Assembly: GCF_040939455.1 (NCBI RefSeq)
Contig: NC_134117.1
Span: 29,753,501 to 29,817,500 of the forward strand
Source: Microcebus murinus
Lineage: Eukaryota; Chordata; Mammalia; Primates; Cheirogaleidae
Direction of reading: 5' to 3'
DNA length: 64,000 nt
Shown: piece by piece, positions 25,692-62,060 of the stretch
Numbering within the stretch: position 1 is the first letter of the stretch
Layout of the letters: each line of letters opens with the position of its first letter
Program-made: the position numbers and the translations under genes
Notes under the pieces: model-generated
Told to the model about the DNA's origin: nothing
Database searches by the model: none
Seen by the model: the letters and a program-made list of their open reading frames with translations, nothing else

Positions 25692-25989
25692 AAGAAAAAG
25701 CAACTCAGAAAGATCCTGAACATTATTTCCTTATTACTTATCCTTGAAATTACTTCAATCAACAGAGTCTTTTGCCAACACTAATAAATTCAGGAATAAC
25801 TTAACACTGTTTGAGAGTTGCCATTTAAATTCCAAACTTTGAAATCTAAAATAGTCTCTGATTGGATGTGCAACAGAAATTTTATAGAAAGAAATATAAT
25901 AATGAAATAAAATAAACTATAAATATTCATAAGAGTTAAGTCCAAAGAGTTTAACAAAACAGTCTTTGATATATTTTTAAAAATATTTA

Positions 25990-26085
25990 ATGCACATCTA
26001 ACATGTACTGTTCTAGGCATGGGGTTACATCAGTGAACAAGATAGATAAAAACTCCTTGTTTTGTGCAGCTTATATTCTAGTAAA
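25990..26085 (+). repeat. Probable L2 LINE fragment
   Basis: TGTTCTAGGCATGGGGTTAC, GTGAACAAGATAGATAAAAA and AGCTTATATTCTAGT in order match the ancient L2 3' region as I know it. Confidence 0.5.
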
Positions 26086-26571
26086 TACATATAATTTGAA
26101 TAATCTGAATTTGGCCTTTTCCTACAGACATTACTAATAAGATAGATAATTGTTTTAAGGTCAAACATAAATATATATATCTCTCATAGCTGCCATCACC
26201 CAATCACATAAAAATATGTTTGAGAATATTTATAACACAGAGATACATCGAGTTGCTGACTTCAAAACATTAGAAAATCAAGGTCTTATCAAAGAACATG
26301 AGTAAATTCAGGTGTCCTAAAATGTATCTGTGTAAGCAATTGGCTTGGAAAGGGAGGTATTTGCTAGATTTTAGGCAAGTGTACTAGATTTTTAGATAAC
26401 TTTTAACATACCTTAATTATCTCAAAACCAAACAACTGAAATAATCCAGATGTCATAAATGTGAACATTAGGAAGCCTGCATGGAGAAAAAAAAAAAAAA
26501 ACAAAGAAAAAAAGAAATGTGAACACAAGAAAACAACAATAGGTCTAGCAACAGCAAGATTTTGATCATCT

Positions 26572-26808
26572 AGAGTCCTACTGTACAATACAGTAGCTAC
26601 TCTCATCTGTGGTTATTTAACTTTGACTAAATTAAAATTTAAACATTAAAACTTCCACTTCTAGAAAAAAAAATTCAGCTCTTCAGTCACACTTGCCACA
26701 TTTCAAGTGTGCAACAGCCACATATGGCCTGTGGCTCCCATATTGGACAGTGCAGCTATGGAACATTTGCGACACTGCAGAAAGTTCTATTGGACAGCAC
26801 TGCTCAGG
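26572..26808. repeat. hAT-Charlie type MITE
   Basis: The 3' part (GCCACATATGGCCTGTGGCT, TATTGGACAGTGCAG, GTTCTATTGGACAGCACTGCT) is characteristic of a widespread hAT-type non-autonomous transposon. The opposite end (CTACTGTACAATACAGTAGC) is a degenerate inverted match to it. Confidence 0.65.
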
Positions 26809-27299
26809 GGAATCTGGAGAGAGTCGTGCCACTCCTAAAAAATCAAAAACTTCCTAAAAAGAGTTACAAAAGTGGCGATTATAATAGCAAAAAGTAAGTT
26901 TTCATCCCCATTCCTTGACTAGTTCTTTTCCTGCATCTTATTTTCTCCTCATCTCCCAGAAATTCTGTTTCTCCTTTTTTTTTATTCCTTCTCTCCCTAT
27001 CTTCTCACATTTCCCCCACCTTTTTTTCTTATTCCTAATGCCCGTCTCTTACTACTTTTTCTAGCAACAAATATATGCACTCCACCTTTAACAATTTGAT
27101 GCAATGTTAAAATTTAAGAGGCTGAATGAACATTACTTCTAATGTGTTTCCAAAACAAAACAAAAACACTCCACTGTATTAGAGGAGACTTTTTAAGGTA
27201 TGTGACTTGAGTATATTCTCCCCGTTGAGATCATTATCCTTCCATAGAAAAGGTTTCTCACCATTAGAATCCAGAGTAGGAAAGACCTGTAATTCTAGT
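26809..27299. other. Region upstream of TCTN3 promoter, no feature seen
   Basis: Pyrimidine-rich then ordinary intergenic sequence, leading into the GC-rich promoter. Confidence 0.5.
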
Positions 27300-27678
27300 T
27301 CCCGCCTCTGGGGTTTCCGTGGAGGAAACCGTGGGCCACGAAGTCGCCACCAGACTCCGCAGCATCTGTTCGACGCCTAACTACTACCGTCATCTAGCGG
27401 AGGAAAGCGGCAACGGCTCCTTTGCCACCGGCGGTTGCCAGGCGACGGAGGCAATGCCAGGCCCGCCTAATGAGGAGGGCGCAGACTGAAGGCTGCTGAA
27501 ATAGCTGTAACAACCACGCTTTCTATTGGCTGAAAAGTTCGCAGCAATCGCCATTAGCCAATGAGAAGGTGCATGCGGATGACGTAAGTCGCTATGCGAC
27601 TCCTCCCAGCCACGCTCTAGCAACGCGTCTAGAGACCGCGGAGCCACAAATAGGACCCTCAGAAGTCTCTACTGCCTC
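27300..27678 (+). promoter_or_regulatory. TCTN3: TCTN3 promoter and 5' UTR (CpG-rich)
   Basis: GC and CpG content rises sharply from about 27300 and continues through exon 1. An inverted CCAAT box (ATTGG, 27525-27529), a direct CCAAT box (27558-27562) and a CRE/ATF-like TGACGTAA (27580-27587) lie within 160 bases of the start codon. There is no TATA box. This architecture is typical of a broadly expressed gene. The transcription start is probably near 27645-27660 by inference, since the copied exon in intron 3 begins at the equivalent of 27653. Confidence 0.75.
27434..27446 (+). promoter_or_regulatory. RFX X-box-like motif
   Basis: GTTGCCAGGCGAC is an imperfect inverted repeat fitting the X-box consensus (GTNRCC, short spacer, RGYAAC) with one mismatch in the second half-site. 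RFX factors drive many ciliary genes through such sites and TCTN3 is ciliary, so function is plausible though inferred. It lies about 235 bases upstream of the ATG. Confidence 0.6.
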
Positions 27679-53349
<25,671 letters not shown>

Positions 53350-53900
53350 AGAAAAGAGAATAATCAGATTTCAGTTTTCCCTATGGGAAGCTCTGAGGCA
53401 GCCTACTTATCTTGGCTAAACAGATTCTCACCTGCTTATAACCAGAGGAAAGCATTTAGGATAATAGAAGATGCAACTGAAGGAATCTTTGTATATGAAA
53501 GAAGGTACTTTAGAAAAGCAACAAAAATATTTTACTCATCATAAGCTCTCTGCTTAGGGCTCTGCAGGCAACATGGTACAAATTAGGTTCTCTGTTTCTT
53601 AAGCCAGGAAGGCAAAGAGGTTTCCTCCAGCCCTTCTGGTTGTGTTATGCCTAACTTAAGGTTTACAAGATCTTCATCCATCTGCCCTAGGCACAGGTGG
53701 GCACAGGAGAAGGAGGAACATGCTGCCACTGTCCTCTGGATTTAAGAAGAACTAACTGTTTAGAACAGAAAACTTCTGGCTGTATATTATGTCTGGTTTC
53801 TTTGCCAAAGTCTGGCCACACCGTTTGCCCTGACATGAGTGAGGAAAGCAATTTTTTATACTCAGTTTCTAAAATAAATGTGGAATCCCAGCTCCCTTTT
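53350..53900 (+). other. TCTN3 3' UTR
   Basis: About 550 bases from the stop to just past the AATAAA at 53873-53878. Contains no recognised repeat. The cleavage point near 53895 is inferred. Confidence 0.65.
53873..53878 (+). terminator. Poly(A) signal of TCTN3
   Basis: First canonical AATAAA after the TCTN3 stop codon on the + strand, 524 bases downstream. Confidence 0.6.
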
Positions 53901-55010
53901 CTACCAGCCAATGACTCTGCCATTTATTTCTGCTCTCTCTTTCCTTCCATTGTGGTGATGAGAAACAAAACTGATTGAAATCTTTGTTGTACTAATTCCA
54001 GCAGCATGGCAGAGGTTCACTGACCTGTGATCTGCCTCCTGATTATTTTTCTATGTCTGTGAGGTTTAAAAAAAAAAAGATAGCATTTAATTTGGGGTTC
54101 TTATGTTCTTTCCCTGGGAGATAAACACTCTGAAGACCCCAATTTTGTAGCATTGACATTAGTAGTGAGTGCAGTATAAAATCTATTTTTTTTAGCATAG
54201 CACAGTGGCAGCTTACAAAGGGCCCTGCCTACCCAGCCAATTCAGAGATTCTGGCTGGCAGAGAAAACTGCTTAAAACAGTAATTTCCTATTACCATTCT
54301 TGAGTGGTGAGGAATTGATTGGGAATTATGCTAGAAAACTTGGAAAGCAAGGAAGCATAAAAGGGTTTAGGCCTGGAGCAGAATTATGCTAGCCTTATAA
54401 TTAAGGCAAAATTTGGTGCAAGATATGTCAAATCTAATTGTTTTAAACTTTAAATCCCTTTTACAAAGAATTGAATGTAAAAGAATAGGATACAATAATA
54501 ATAACTCCAGTGACACTCTTTGTAAAACGTGGAATTGTAAATTATAGCCTCTCAGTGACCCGACCATTTAGTCAGGAAAGATTGACATGTGACACAGGAG
54601 ACATATTTGTTCAGAGAAGCAATTGATGTTGCCTAGATAGTAAGCAGCAAGTTTGGAGAAGGTGGTAGGATTGTAACTGATGTAGCAGCATGGGTGGCAC
54701 TAGGAGAGTGGGCAGGAGGAGGAAGTGATCCCAGGAGCCTAGAACTCACAGGCTTTTGCCATAAGTCCCAGTAACTACTCCACACTCCCAGCCCTACTCC
54801 ACAGAGGGCTATCAGGGGGAGAATCTCTCTCTGCCAGCACTCCAGCTTCTACTCCACACTGTGTGGGCTCGGCAATCTTTCTGGTGCCCATTTAGCAATT
54901 AATATTGTTCAAAGGGTGGATTTACATGCCTCTGTTTTACAGTACCAGGTAGGGGGAACATCCGTCAGTCATATACAGTATCCATGCTCATGTGGGAGTA
55001 AGGAGAAAAC
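53901..55010. other. Intergenic DNA downstream of TCTN3
   Basis: No gene or clear repeat recognised. Confidence 0.45.
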
Positions 55011-55560
55011 TTCTTTTCCCAGAAAGTTCACCGAAAGATCAACTCACAATTAAGGCAGATTAATAAGAGCAAGAGGTTTATTTACCGTGCCCATAGGGAG
55101 AATCACAGAGTGATTACCCAATGTCCTAATGGGATCCGGATATTTTTATACCCTTTTAACAGGGGAAGGGGAGATGAGGAATATAGGTAATTCTGTTTAG
55201 GGGCAATAAATGGTTACTAGAGAGGATGAAGGGATGGAGGAAACAGATTGACTTATAAATTATCCTGAGTGATAGGTATTTAATATTATGTTTAAAAGTA
55301 TTTGGGCCAGGTCTGGTTGCATTCTTGATTTTGTTTCCTGCAATATAGTAAGATAACAGGGAAGGGGAGTCAATTGTTCGTTCTTTTGATAGGTCCCTCT
55401 GTTTAACCAGAGGGACCTTTAGAGGGAAAGCCCCTTCTAAGGGCCTGTTGATTCTAAGGGCCTTTAATTCAAAATACTCTTTATACCAAAGAGTCATATT
55501 CTGGGGTGAAATTTCCTGAGCTCCTTCACTCATAAAACGTTTAGGTAAAGAAGACAAATT
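55011..55560 (-). repeat. LTR-like block related to 12.7 kb
   Basis: AAAGTTCACCGAAAGATCA...GGCAGATTAATAAGAGC parallels TTTCACTGAAAATCGCTGATA...AGATTAATAG at 12718. A perfect 11-bp inverted repeat lies at 55391-55418. Exact LTR ends and family not determined. Confidence 0.45.
55391..55418. repeat. Perfect hairpin (11-bp stem, 6-nt loop)
   Basis: AGGTCCCTCTG, loop TTTAAC, CAGAGGGACCT. It lies in ERV-like DNA. No U tract follows. Confidence 0.85.
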
Positions 55561-56059
55561 ACTTTGCATAAAGCGTGTTTAAACACTTCAACTTTTATAA
55601 TCCTATCAACCCTTACATTTTTATGTTCTAGTCCCAGGAACTTCTCCACCCAAAGACCATTTTACCCTCTCTTGTGTGAAAGGCTTTGGGTCCCTAGCAG
55701 GGGATTGAGCCAAGGCAATCTGGCCCTTTTGCCAATATTTTTCTTGATTAACCTGCCTCAACATTGCCCCAAGCAATTGTTGGTCAGCTTTTTTTTTGTA
55801 ATCTCTACCTCTAACTTATTGAATTTCTCTAAACTGGGGTATAAATACTGCAAACCTGTTTGGAACCTCTTAATGTTGGGGAACCAGCAGGGACTCCCTA
55901 TGGTCCATGCAACTTTCCGTAGTGTTGTATTGAGACCTTCATTTTGACCCCATCAGTTTCCATTTTATTCATCCCATTTCTTAGTAACCGTCTAAAGATT
56001 TCCACCCCACTGGGATGAGTCCCATGCCTCTCCCCCCTTTTTCTTTCCTCTCAGTTTCA

Positions 56060-56530
56060 CCCATATCAATGTTTTCTTTATTCACCCTATTTCTTATTTA
56101 TTTATTTTTTTTAATTCTCTTATTTCTTAATAATGGTTTAAAATGTTTCACCTTTCTGGGGTGATCCTTTAGCTCTCCAAGGTACAGAACAGAGACAAGA
56201 CAAGATCAATCATTCTTCCACCTACCCAGAGACACCTACATAATTGATTCTTTATTCACTCCCTTTTTCTTTCCAAACATTTACCTTATCTTATGTAAAA
56301 TGTAGATTTCCTGGCCCTAAATAAAGTCTCACAAGAATGTCACCATTGGCTTCACTACTCACCCTCTTCCTCCTTTTTCTTTCTGTGTGTCTTCTCCCCT
56401 TAAATACTGAGTTCCCAAATCCCTCTTTGGAGAACACAGGCCACAGATGCTTCTGTGGTTTGTGCTTTTCCTGGGTGCATCCTCAAATTTTGGCTTAATA
56501 AACCTCAACTGATTGAGATCTTTGCCTCAG
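56060..56530 (+). repeat. Probable ERV LTR, plus strand
   Basis: Its 3' part, CCTTAAATACTGAGTTCCC then GGCTTAATAAACCTCAACTG and ATTGAGATCTTTGCCTCAGTCAC, is laid out like an R-U5 region with a poly(A) signal (AATAAA near 56496). Family not assigned. Confidence 0.5.
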
Positions 56531-56534
56531 TCAC

Positions 56535-57044
56535 TTATTTGGGGTTGCTGGGGGGAGTTGGGCAGTCCTCCTCCTCAGAGTAAACAGATCTTAGAGTCGT
56601 CTTTATCCAGTCCATCAGGCTGGCCATCCTCTCTGGAGTAACTTCCTGTGTGTCTGGATCATATATAGCCATCTGTGATTGTTCCATACTGAGCTGTGGG
56701 TCTGGCATCAACCCAAAAATGTTCTTCCACTCTGCAGCATTGAAAACCAAATATACTACTCCTAAATTAGTTACTCTCACAGTCCATTTTAGTAAAGCTT
56801 ACTCAGGATGATACTAGTCTACAAAAATACACAATTCATTCAGGCTATACCCTCTGGTTTCAATAGTTACTTGCTTTTGCTCTTCCCCCATATTGACTGC
56901 CTTCTTGGTAACCATAGGTCTCAGAGGTACTTTAATTTTGCCCTTAGGGGTCGGCTTTGAGGGTAGTAGCTTAAGGTCAAACTCAATGAAATCTGAGCTT
57001 GGTGTAGCATCAAGATCTGACCCAGCACTCTCTTTTAACTTCAT
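56535..57044 (-). pseudogene. ERV gag-like remnant
   Basis: Two short minus-strand open stretches (57044-56814 and 56780-56535) lie in order. The second resembles the start of a retroviral capsid region and the first a proline-rich matrix-to-capsid linker. They are in different frames with a stop between, so no protein is made. Assignment is by overall resemblance only. Confidence 0.4.
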
Positions 57045-57309
57045 TTTTTTAGCTGTTACAGATAATCAAGGGATTATACATTTTACTTTTTTCTTATTGT
57101 TTGCATTTCCCTATACATGCAGTGAACCGACACCCCAGGAGTTAGAGCCATCTCTAGATTCTACTGGCAACTTTTACCTTTAGTAACTGAGCACAGCACA
57201 GCTATAGCTGCAAACCATGGGTGATCATGTGACCACCCGGGAATCAAAGGTTCCTCATCCCCCATTCATCCTTTCTCTTCCTGAACCACATGTTTCCATG
57301 AGGCAGGGC

Positions 57310-57930
57310 CATTCTAGCAATCCCCATTCCTGGTACCAACTGTGAGCAAAAAACTCAAACCATGTTTTTCTTCTGCTCTCACACAACAATAATCAACACA
57401 GAAGACTTCTGTGTCAAAATGTGTGGGAGTTTCTCCCTACACACCAAGCAAGTAATCGATTCTGCAGCAGACACCAGCTGGGTATCCTCCAACTCAATTC
57501 TGACCTGGAGATAGTGTCGGATCTCACAGGTTGAGGGCTCAGTCTCCAAGACTGCCTCCTTGTTTCCAATAATTGCAAGTCCAGGCGTCCAGAACTTCTG
57601 AACTTGACCAGCTTCACGTTGAGGTTCCATGACCCCCCTCTTTGGGTTTGATTAACTTACTACAGTGGCTCACAGAACTTAGGGAAACTTACTTACATTT
57701 ACTGGTTTATTACAAATGGTATTTTAAAGGATACAAATAAACAGCCAAATGAAGAGATACACAGGGCAAGGTCCGGAAATATTCCAAGCACAGGACATTA
57801 TGTTCCAGGACATTATGATCCTGTGGAGTTGGGATGCTGCCACACTCTTAGCATGTGGATGAGTTCATGTTCACCTTCTTATAAGCCTCCATGTGTTCTG
57901 GAAGCTCTCTACACCCTGTCCTTGATGCGG
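57310..57930 (-). repeat. Probable ERVL-type LTR
   Basis: CACAGAACTTAGGGAAACTTACTTACATTTACTGGTTTATTA, AACAGCCAAATGAAGAGATACACAGGGC and TGTTCTGGAAGCTCTC are phrases I associate with a mammalian LTR in reverse. Family name not assigned. Confidence 0.55.
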
Positions 57931-58139
57931 AAAATGTCGGGCACCGGGACACGGGAGGCTTGCCACCTCCCCATAGTTGCACATCTCTGTGGGCCAGCGC
58001 TGTGCATGGCCAATTGAAGGGCTCACTGCTGGGGCCCGCCCCGCAGCCCAGAGAGGCACCCTGGACCCCGCAGTGCTGCTGGGACCCCAGGCCCACATGC
58101 CGATGCCTGTTTCCAGCCACGCTGTTTGCATGATCCCAA

Positions 58140-58480
58140 TTGGGTAATTTTTTAATCCCACTGTTTTAGATTGGATGTTAAAGCTTGTTGTTGATTGGAT
58201 GTTAAAGCTTGTAGTTGATTGGACGCTTTTTGAGCCCTATCAAGGGTATAAAAGCAGGAGCAGAAGGGGCAAGAAGAGAGAAAATCGGAAGACACAGAGA
58301 GAGCTGTAACACTAGGTGTGCTGAGCCTGCTGTGGAAGAATAAAGGCTGTCCTCCAACTCTTCATTTGCAGCTAGGTTCTTTCCCCGGTCAAATGAATAA
58401 GAGCTGTAATGCTAGCTGTACACGTTGCCACAACATCCTCTTGGGCCTTTTATGGGGACTTCATGGGAGAGGCATGATTG
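58140..58480 (+). repeat. ERV LTR with promoter and poly(A) signals
   Basis: Three closely spaced inverted CCAAT boxes (GATTGGATGTTAAAGCTTG, repeated, then TTGATTGGACG) precede GGTATAAAAGC (TATA box near 58248) and, about 90 bases further, AATAAAGGCTG (58340). This is the U3-R order of a class I LTR in + orientation. Confidence 0.7.
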
Positions 58481-58489
58481 AAGTACGGT

Positions 58490-58770
58490 TAACTTTGTCA
58501 AAATGTGAATGGACAAAAAAGGTATGACCTAAAACTAATAGACTGAATGGGGAAGCCAGCAAGGCCTATGTGTTCAGATTCTTCTTGGCTTCTTTATGCA
58601 GCATTCTTTTCTCCAGGGTAGGGGGCAGGACTCTCTATGGAATGAGAGTTTTATGACTCACAATCACATTACAGGCCAGCCTTGGGCAGATGAAAGGAGG
58701 GCAGGAGAAAGAGATAGAGATTCTGTTTTCTGAGGTCTGCTTCTGAGACCTACAGCACCCTAACATTATA
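58490..58770 (-). repeat. LTR-like fragment related to 12.88-13.07 kb
   Basis: ATGGACAAAAAAGGTATGACCTAA, TCAGATTCTTCTTGGC and GGCAGGACTCTCTATGGAATGAG recur in the same order as at 12898-13035. Confidence 0.6.
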
Positions 58771-58827
58771 GCAAAAGACTGTAACAAGAGCCATAGAAGT
58801 TATGAGCCAGGAATTGTGGATGAAAAC

Positions 58828-58829
<2 letters not shown>

Positions 58830-58858
<29 letters not shown>
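58830..58858. repeat. (TA)n microsatellite
   Basis: Alternating TA run broken by one TG. Confidence 0.95.
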
Positions 58859-58904
58859 AGGTCATTAAATATGAAATGTCTGATTTCTAATCAAAAGTTT
58901 AGGG

Positions 58905-59270
58905 GTGACTCCGCCGCGTGGCCGCGCCATCCAGGGCGGGGGCGCGCGCCGCTGCCGCAGGGCCGGTCCCCGGGGCGGCTGGTGGCGGCGCGGCCTGCGT
59001 GCCTCCCAGGCGGATCCGGCGCGGAGTCCCCGAGCACTGTAGGCTGCGGCGAGTAAGCGGAGGCGCGGACGGGTTCAGGCGCGAAACCCCAGCAGGGCGA
59101 GCGCCGCGGCGGGCCTGGCCCGAGTCCCGCCTTTGTGATCAAGTGGTGTCTCCTCGGGACGCGCTCGGCGGCCGGACCCCCGGATCGGAAGGCCGCGGGA
59201 GCGAACTCGGCGCCAGGAGAACTTCAGCAGATGGGCGACCGGCGCCTGCTTTCGTGCTGAGGATAATCTG
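58905..59270 (+). promoter_or_regulatory. CpG island, probable ALDH18A1 promoter/exon 1
   Basis: About 350 bases of very CpG-dense DNA (CGGGGGCGCGCGCCGC and similar) arise abruptly in AT-rich surroundings. CpG persistence suggests an unmethylated germline promoter. In human 10q24, ALDH18A1 lies a few kb downstream of TCTN3 on the same strand, which fits this position 5 kb past the TCTN3 end. GTAAGC at 59053 would serve as a donor for a non-coding first exon. No coding exon of ALDH18A1 was recognised in the remaining 4.7 kb, so identity rests on synteny. A retrocopied GC-rich 5' UTR is the alternative. Confidence 0.55.
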
Positions 59271-59340
59271 AGAGCTGAGGTGACAATGAGGATTCCTGGC
59301 TCCTAGCCCAATGCTCTTCCCACTAAATCATATCAAGAAA
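59271..59340 (-). repeat. MIR fragment
   Basis: GGATTCCTGGCTCCTAGCCCAATGCTCTTCCCACTA is the reverse of the MIR tRNA-like part. Confidence 0.65.
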
Positions 59341-59980
59341 AATGCTTCAAAAATGGAAAAGGTCCAGAGAAATTATGAGTAGATGAAGAAGATGGAGAGA
59401 CTTTCATATGACTACAAAAGCAATATTATCTTATCTGGAAAGATGGAGATTGAAAAAGAATATGATGCAGCCATATAAATCATGAAGAGTAAGAATACTA
59501 ACGAATATAAGGAACGCTTTTAAATTTGAAATAAGTGAAAGGACAAATAAGAGTGAGCAGATAGCTATCTTATAAAACCCAAGAGATGTTATGAACTCAG
59601 TATTTTAAAAAAGATTCAGTAAAGGTTTAGGTAAATACTTAAGTGATTTGTTATTAGATGTTAGATGCTTGAGCAATATCCAGAATCTTTTGAAGTTGTC
59701 ATCATAAGTATACTAATGCCTTACCAGAGTTATTAGATATTTCTAGGTATTTCTGTGGTAGAATTTAAGACTGATCTAACTACTAACCTCATTTATTTCT
59801 TAAGCTGTGGGAAGTTAGATTGTTGACATAGTACATGTATTTCTGGAATAGTAGGAAGGAAAGAAGTATGGATGAAAGAAGAAGGCCATTTGATCTTTTA
59901 GCTCGGAGTCTCCAATTTTAGACAGTGTTGGATTGTTCTTGTATATTTATAAAAGTAGTAGAAATGAAAATAGTAATAGG
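59341..59980. other. Intergenic or possible intron, nothing recognised
   Basis: A-rich then mixed sequence with no gene signal. Confidence 0.4.
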
Positions 59981-60165
59981 GCTTACCAAGTATACATTAT
60001 GTACCAGACACTGTACTAAATGGTTTTATATCAATGTCTCATTTAATTATCTCCATTTTGTAGATGAAGAATCTAAGACACAGAGATTGAGTGCCCAAAA
60101 TCATAGTAAGTGGCTAAGCCTGTGTTCAAATTTAAGTCCACCTGACTTCAATGTCATTAATATAT
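59981..60165 (-). repeat. MIR SINE, reverse
   Basis: TGTACCAGACACTGTACTAA, TTTAATTATCTCCATTTTGTAGATGAAGAA and GTGTTCAAATTTAAGTCCACCTGACT follow the MIR consensus order in reverse. Confidence 0.85.
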
Positions 60166-60194
60166 ATGCTTGATAGTGTCCTAGTTATACTTCA

Positions 60195-60365
60195 TTGGGT
60201 AGTGGTTAAGAATATGGGCTCTGTAGTCTTGCCTGAGTTCAAATCCTGCCTCCTCCAGTTACTAGCTTGTATAAGGTACTCATTACCTTCTATGTCTATG
60301 AAATAGTACCTAGCTCAAAAGACTTTTAGGATTGAGTTAATTCCATAAAGTGCTTATAACCATGC
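60195..60365 (+). repeat. MIR SINE
   Basis: GGTAGTGGTTAAGAATATGGGCTCTG, TTCAAATCCTGCC, TTACTAGCTTGTATAAG, AGGATTGAGTTAATTCCATAAAGTGCTTA. Confidence 0.85.
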
Positions 60366-60707
60366 CAAGATAACTATTTTATTTAAATTTAGATTGGTCT
60401 GTCCACTATTTGAAATTCTAAGGTTTTATGATAAGGATAGATATAAAGTAGACTTTGTCTCTGTGCTGACCAAGGTAGGGGAGCCTTACTAAAATTTGGT
60501 AAAACTTTGGGATGTAGTATAAAGATCTATGACCCAGGCCAGAGGATTTGCTTCTAGTTGTCTCTGTTACTGCCTAGCTCTGAGATCCTAGGCTCAAAAC
60601 TTCTGTTTTCATAGAGAAGTTTGTAAGGATCAGACAAAGTAATAAATATGAATGAAATTTGAAAAAAAAAGTTTAGTTTATTATATCTCAAACAAGAGGC
60701 AGTACAA

Positions 60708-62060
60708 TTAATCAAAGTATGCATCTAAACTATTGATACAGTTTTGCCATCTTAACGGTAGCTTCTTTATCCCAGCAGTGAAGAAGCCTAGAGTGCGAGT
60801 GACGATGAAATCACGAAAGGCATTTTCCACAGCTTGTTGAGAATTGAATATTTTTTCTTGCAAGAAGTGGTTCAAAGCCTGGAAGAAGTGGTAGTCAGTT
60901 GGTGCAAAGTCTGGTGAATATGGTGGATAATAGGGAGTTTCCAAGTGCAGCCTCTGTAGTTTGAGCAGTGTTGTTTGTGCGACATGTGGTCAAGCACTGT
61001 CTTGGAAGGGATTGGCCTGTTGCTGGTGACCAATCTCAGCTGCTTAATCTCAAGAATCCTCATCATTTTATCCAACTGGTTGAAGTAGACACCTGCTGTA
61101 ATCCATTGACCAGGTTTCATGAAGCTGTAGTGGATAATACCAGTGCTGGGCCACCAAACAGATACCATTCGCTGTTTTTGATGAATATTCAGTTTGGGAT
61201 GGTGTTTTGGCACTTCATCTTTATCCAACCATTGTGCCAAATGCTTGTGATTATCAAAAAGAATCCATTTTTTCATCACATATAACAATTTGGTGTAGAA
61301 ATGGTTTGACTTTATATTGTGACATCAAAGAAAGGCAAGTTTCAAGAAGATTTCTCTTCCAATCCTTGTGTAATTCATGCAGAACCCATCTCTCCAGCTT
61401 CTTTACCTTGCTGATTTGTTTAAATGGTCCAATATTGGCCGGATGCAGTGGCTCACGTCTGTAATGCTAGCACTCTGGGAGGCCGAGGCGAGCGGATTGC
61501 TCAAGGTCAGGAGTTCGAAACCAGCCTGAGCGAGACACCGTCTCTACTAAAAATAGAAAGAAACTAATTGACCAACTAAATATATATATATATACAAAAA
61601 ATTAGCCGGGCATGGTGGCACATGCCTGTGGTCCCAGCTACTCGGGAGGCTGAGGCAGCAGGATCGCTTGACCCCAGGAGATTGCTGTGAGCTAGGCTGA
61701 TGCCACGGCACTCACTCTAGCCTGAGCAACAAAGTGAGACTCTGTCTCAAAAAAAAAAAAAAAAGTCCAATATTGTTGGAGTAGTAACGTCAAACCTTGC
61801 TGCTAATTCACGCACGGTTGAGATGGATTTGCTTCCACTACAGCTTTCAGCTCATCATTATCCACCTCGGTCTCTGGTCGCCCACATGGGTCATTTTCAA
61901 GATTAACATCACCAGAATGGAACTTTTCAAACCATAGATGTACTGTGCATTCATTAGCCACATCCTTCCCAAACACTTCATTGATATGTCAAGCTGTCTG
62001 CAGAGCATTGGTTCCATGACGAAACTCATATTCGAAAATAACGGATTTTTTTTACTTATC
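60708..62060 (-). pseudogene. mariner transposase pseudogene
   Basis: Order on the minus strand: N-terminal helix-turn-helix part near 62060-61800 (ECTVHLWFEKFHSGDVNLEN with GRPETEVDNDELKA), the Alu, then WILFDNHKHLAQWLDKDE (about 61270), VWWPSTGIIHYSFMKPGQWI, and the C-terminal PPYSPDFAPTDYHFFQAL region with the last catalytic Asp. An extra A in the run near 61272 shifts the frame at the first catalytic Asp-Glu, and several stops occur. It resembles the Hsmar2 group; Hsmar1/SETMAR is the alternative. Confidence 0.85.
61437..61764 (+). mobile_element. Alu inserted in the mariner
   Basis: GGCCGGATGCAGTGGCTCA head and expanded linker. Perfect 10-bp duplication GTCCAATATT at 61427-61436 and 61765-61774. 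Confidence 0.96.

Noticed and set aside
55156..55569. 137-codon minus-strand frame
   Set aside because: Lies in LTR-like DNA and shows no recognisable domain; likely chance.
58918..59271. 117-residue Ala/Arg/Gly-rich frame in the CpG island
   Set aside because: Composition is what any GC-rich DNA gives, the opposite strand is also open, and no family resemblance is seen. It is treated as promoter or non-coding exon sequence.
59341..59560. Processed pseudogene following the CpG-rich block
   Set aside because: The A-rich frame fragments match no protein I know, and MIR sequence directly follows the GC-rich part, arguing against a retrocopied mRNA.
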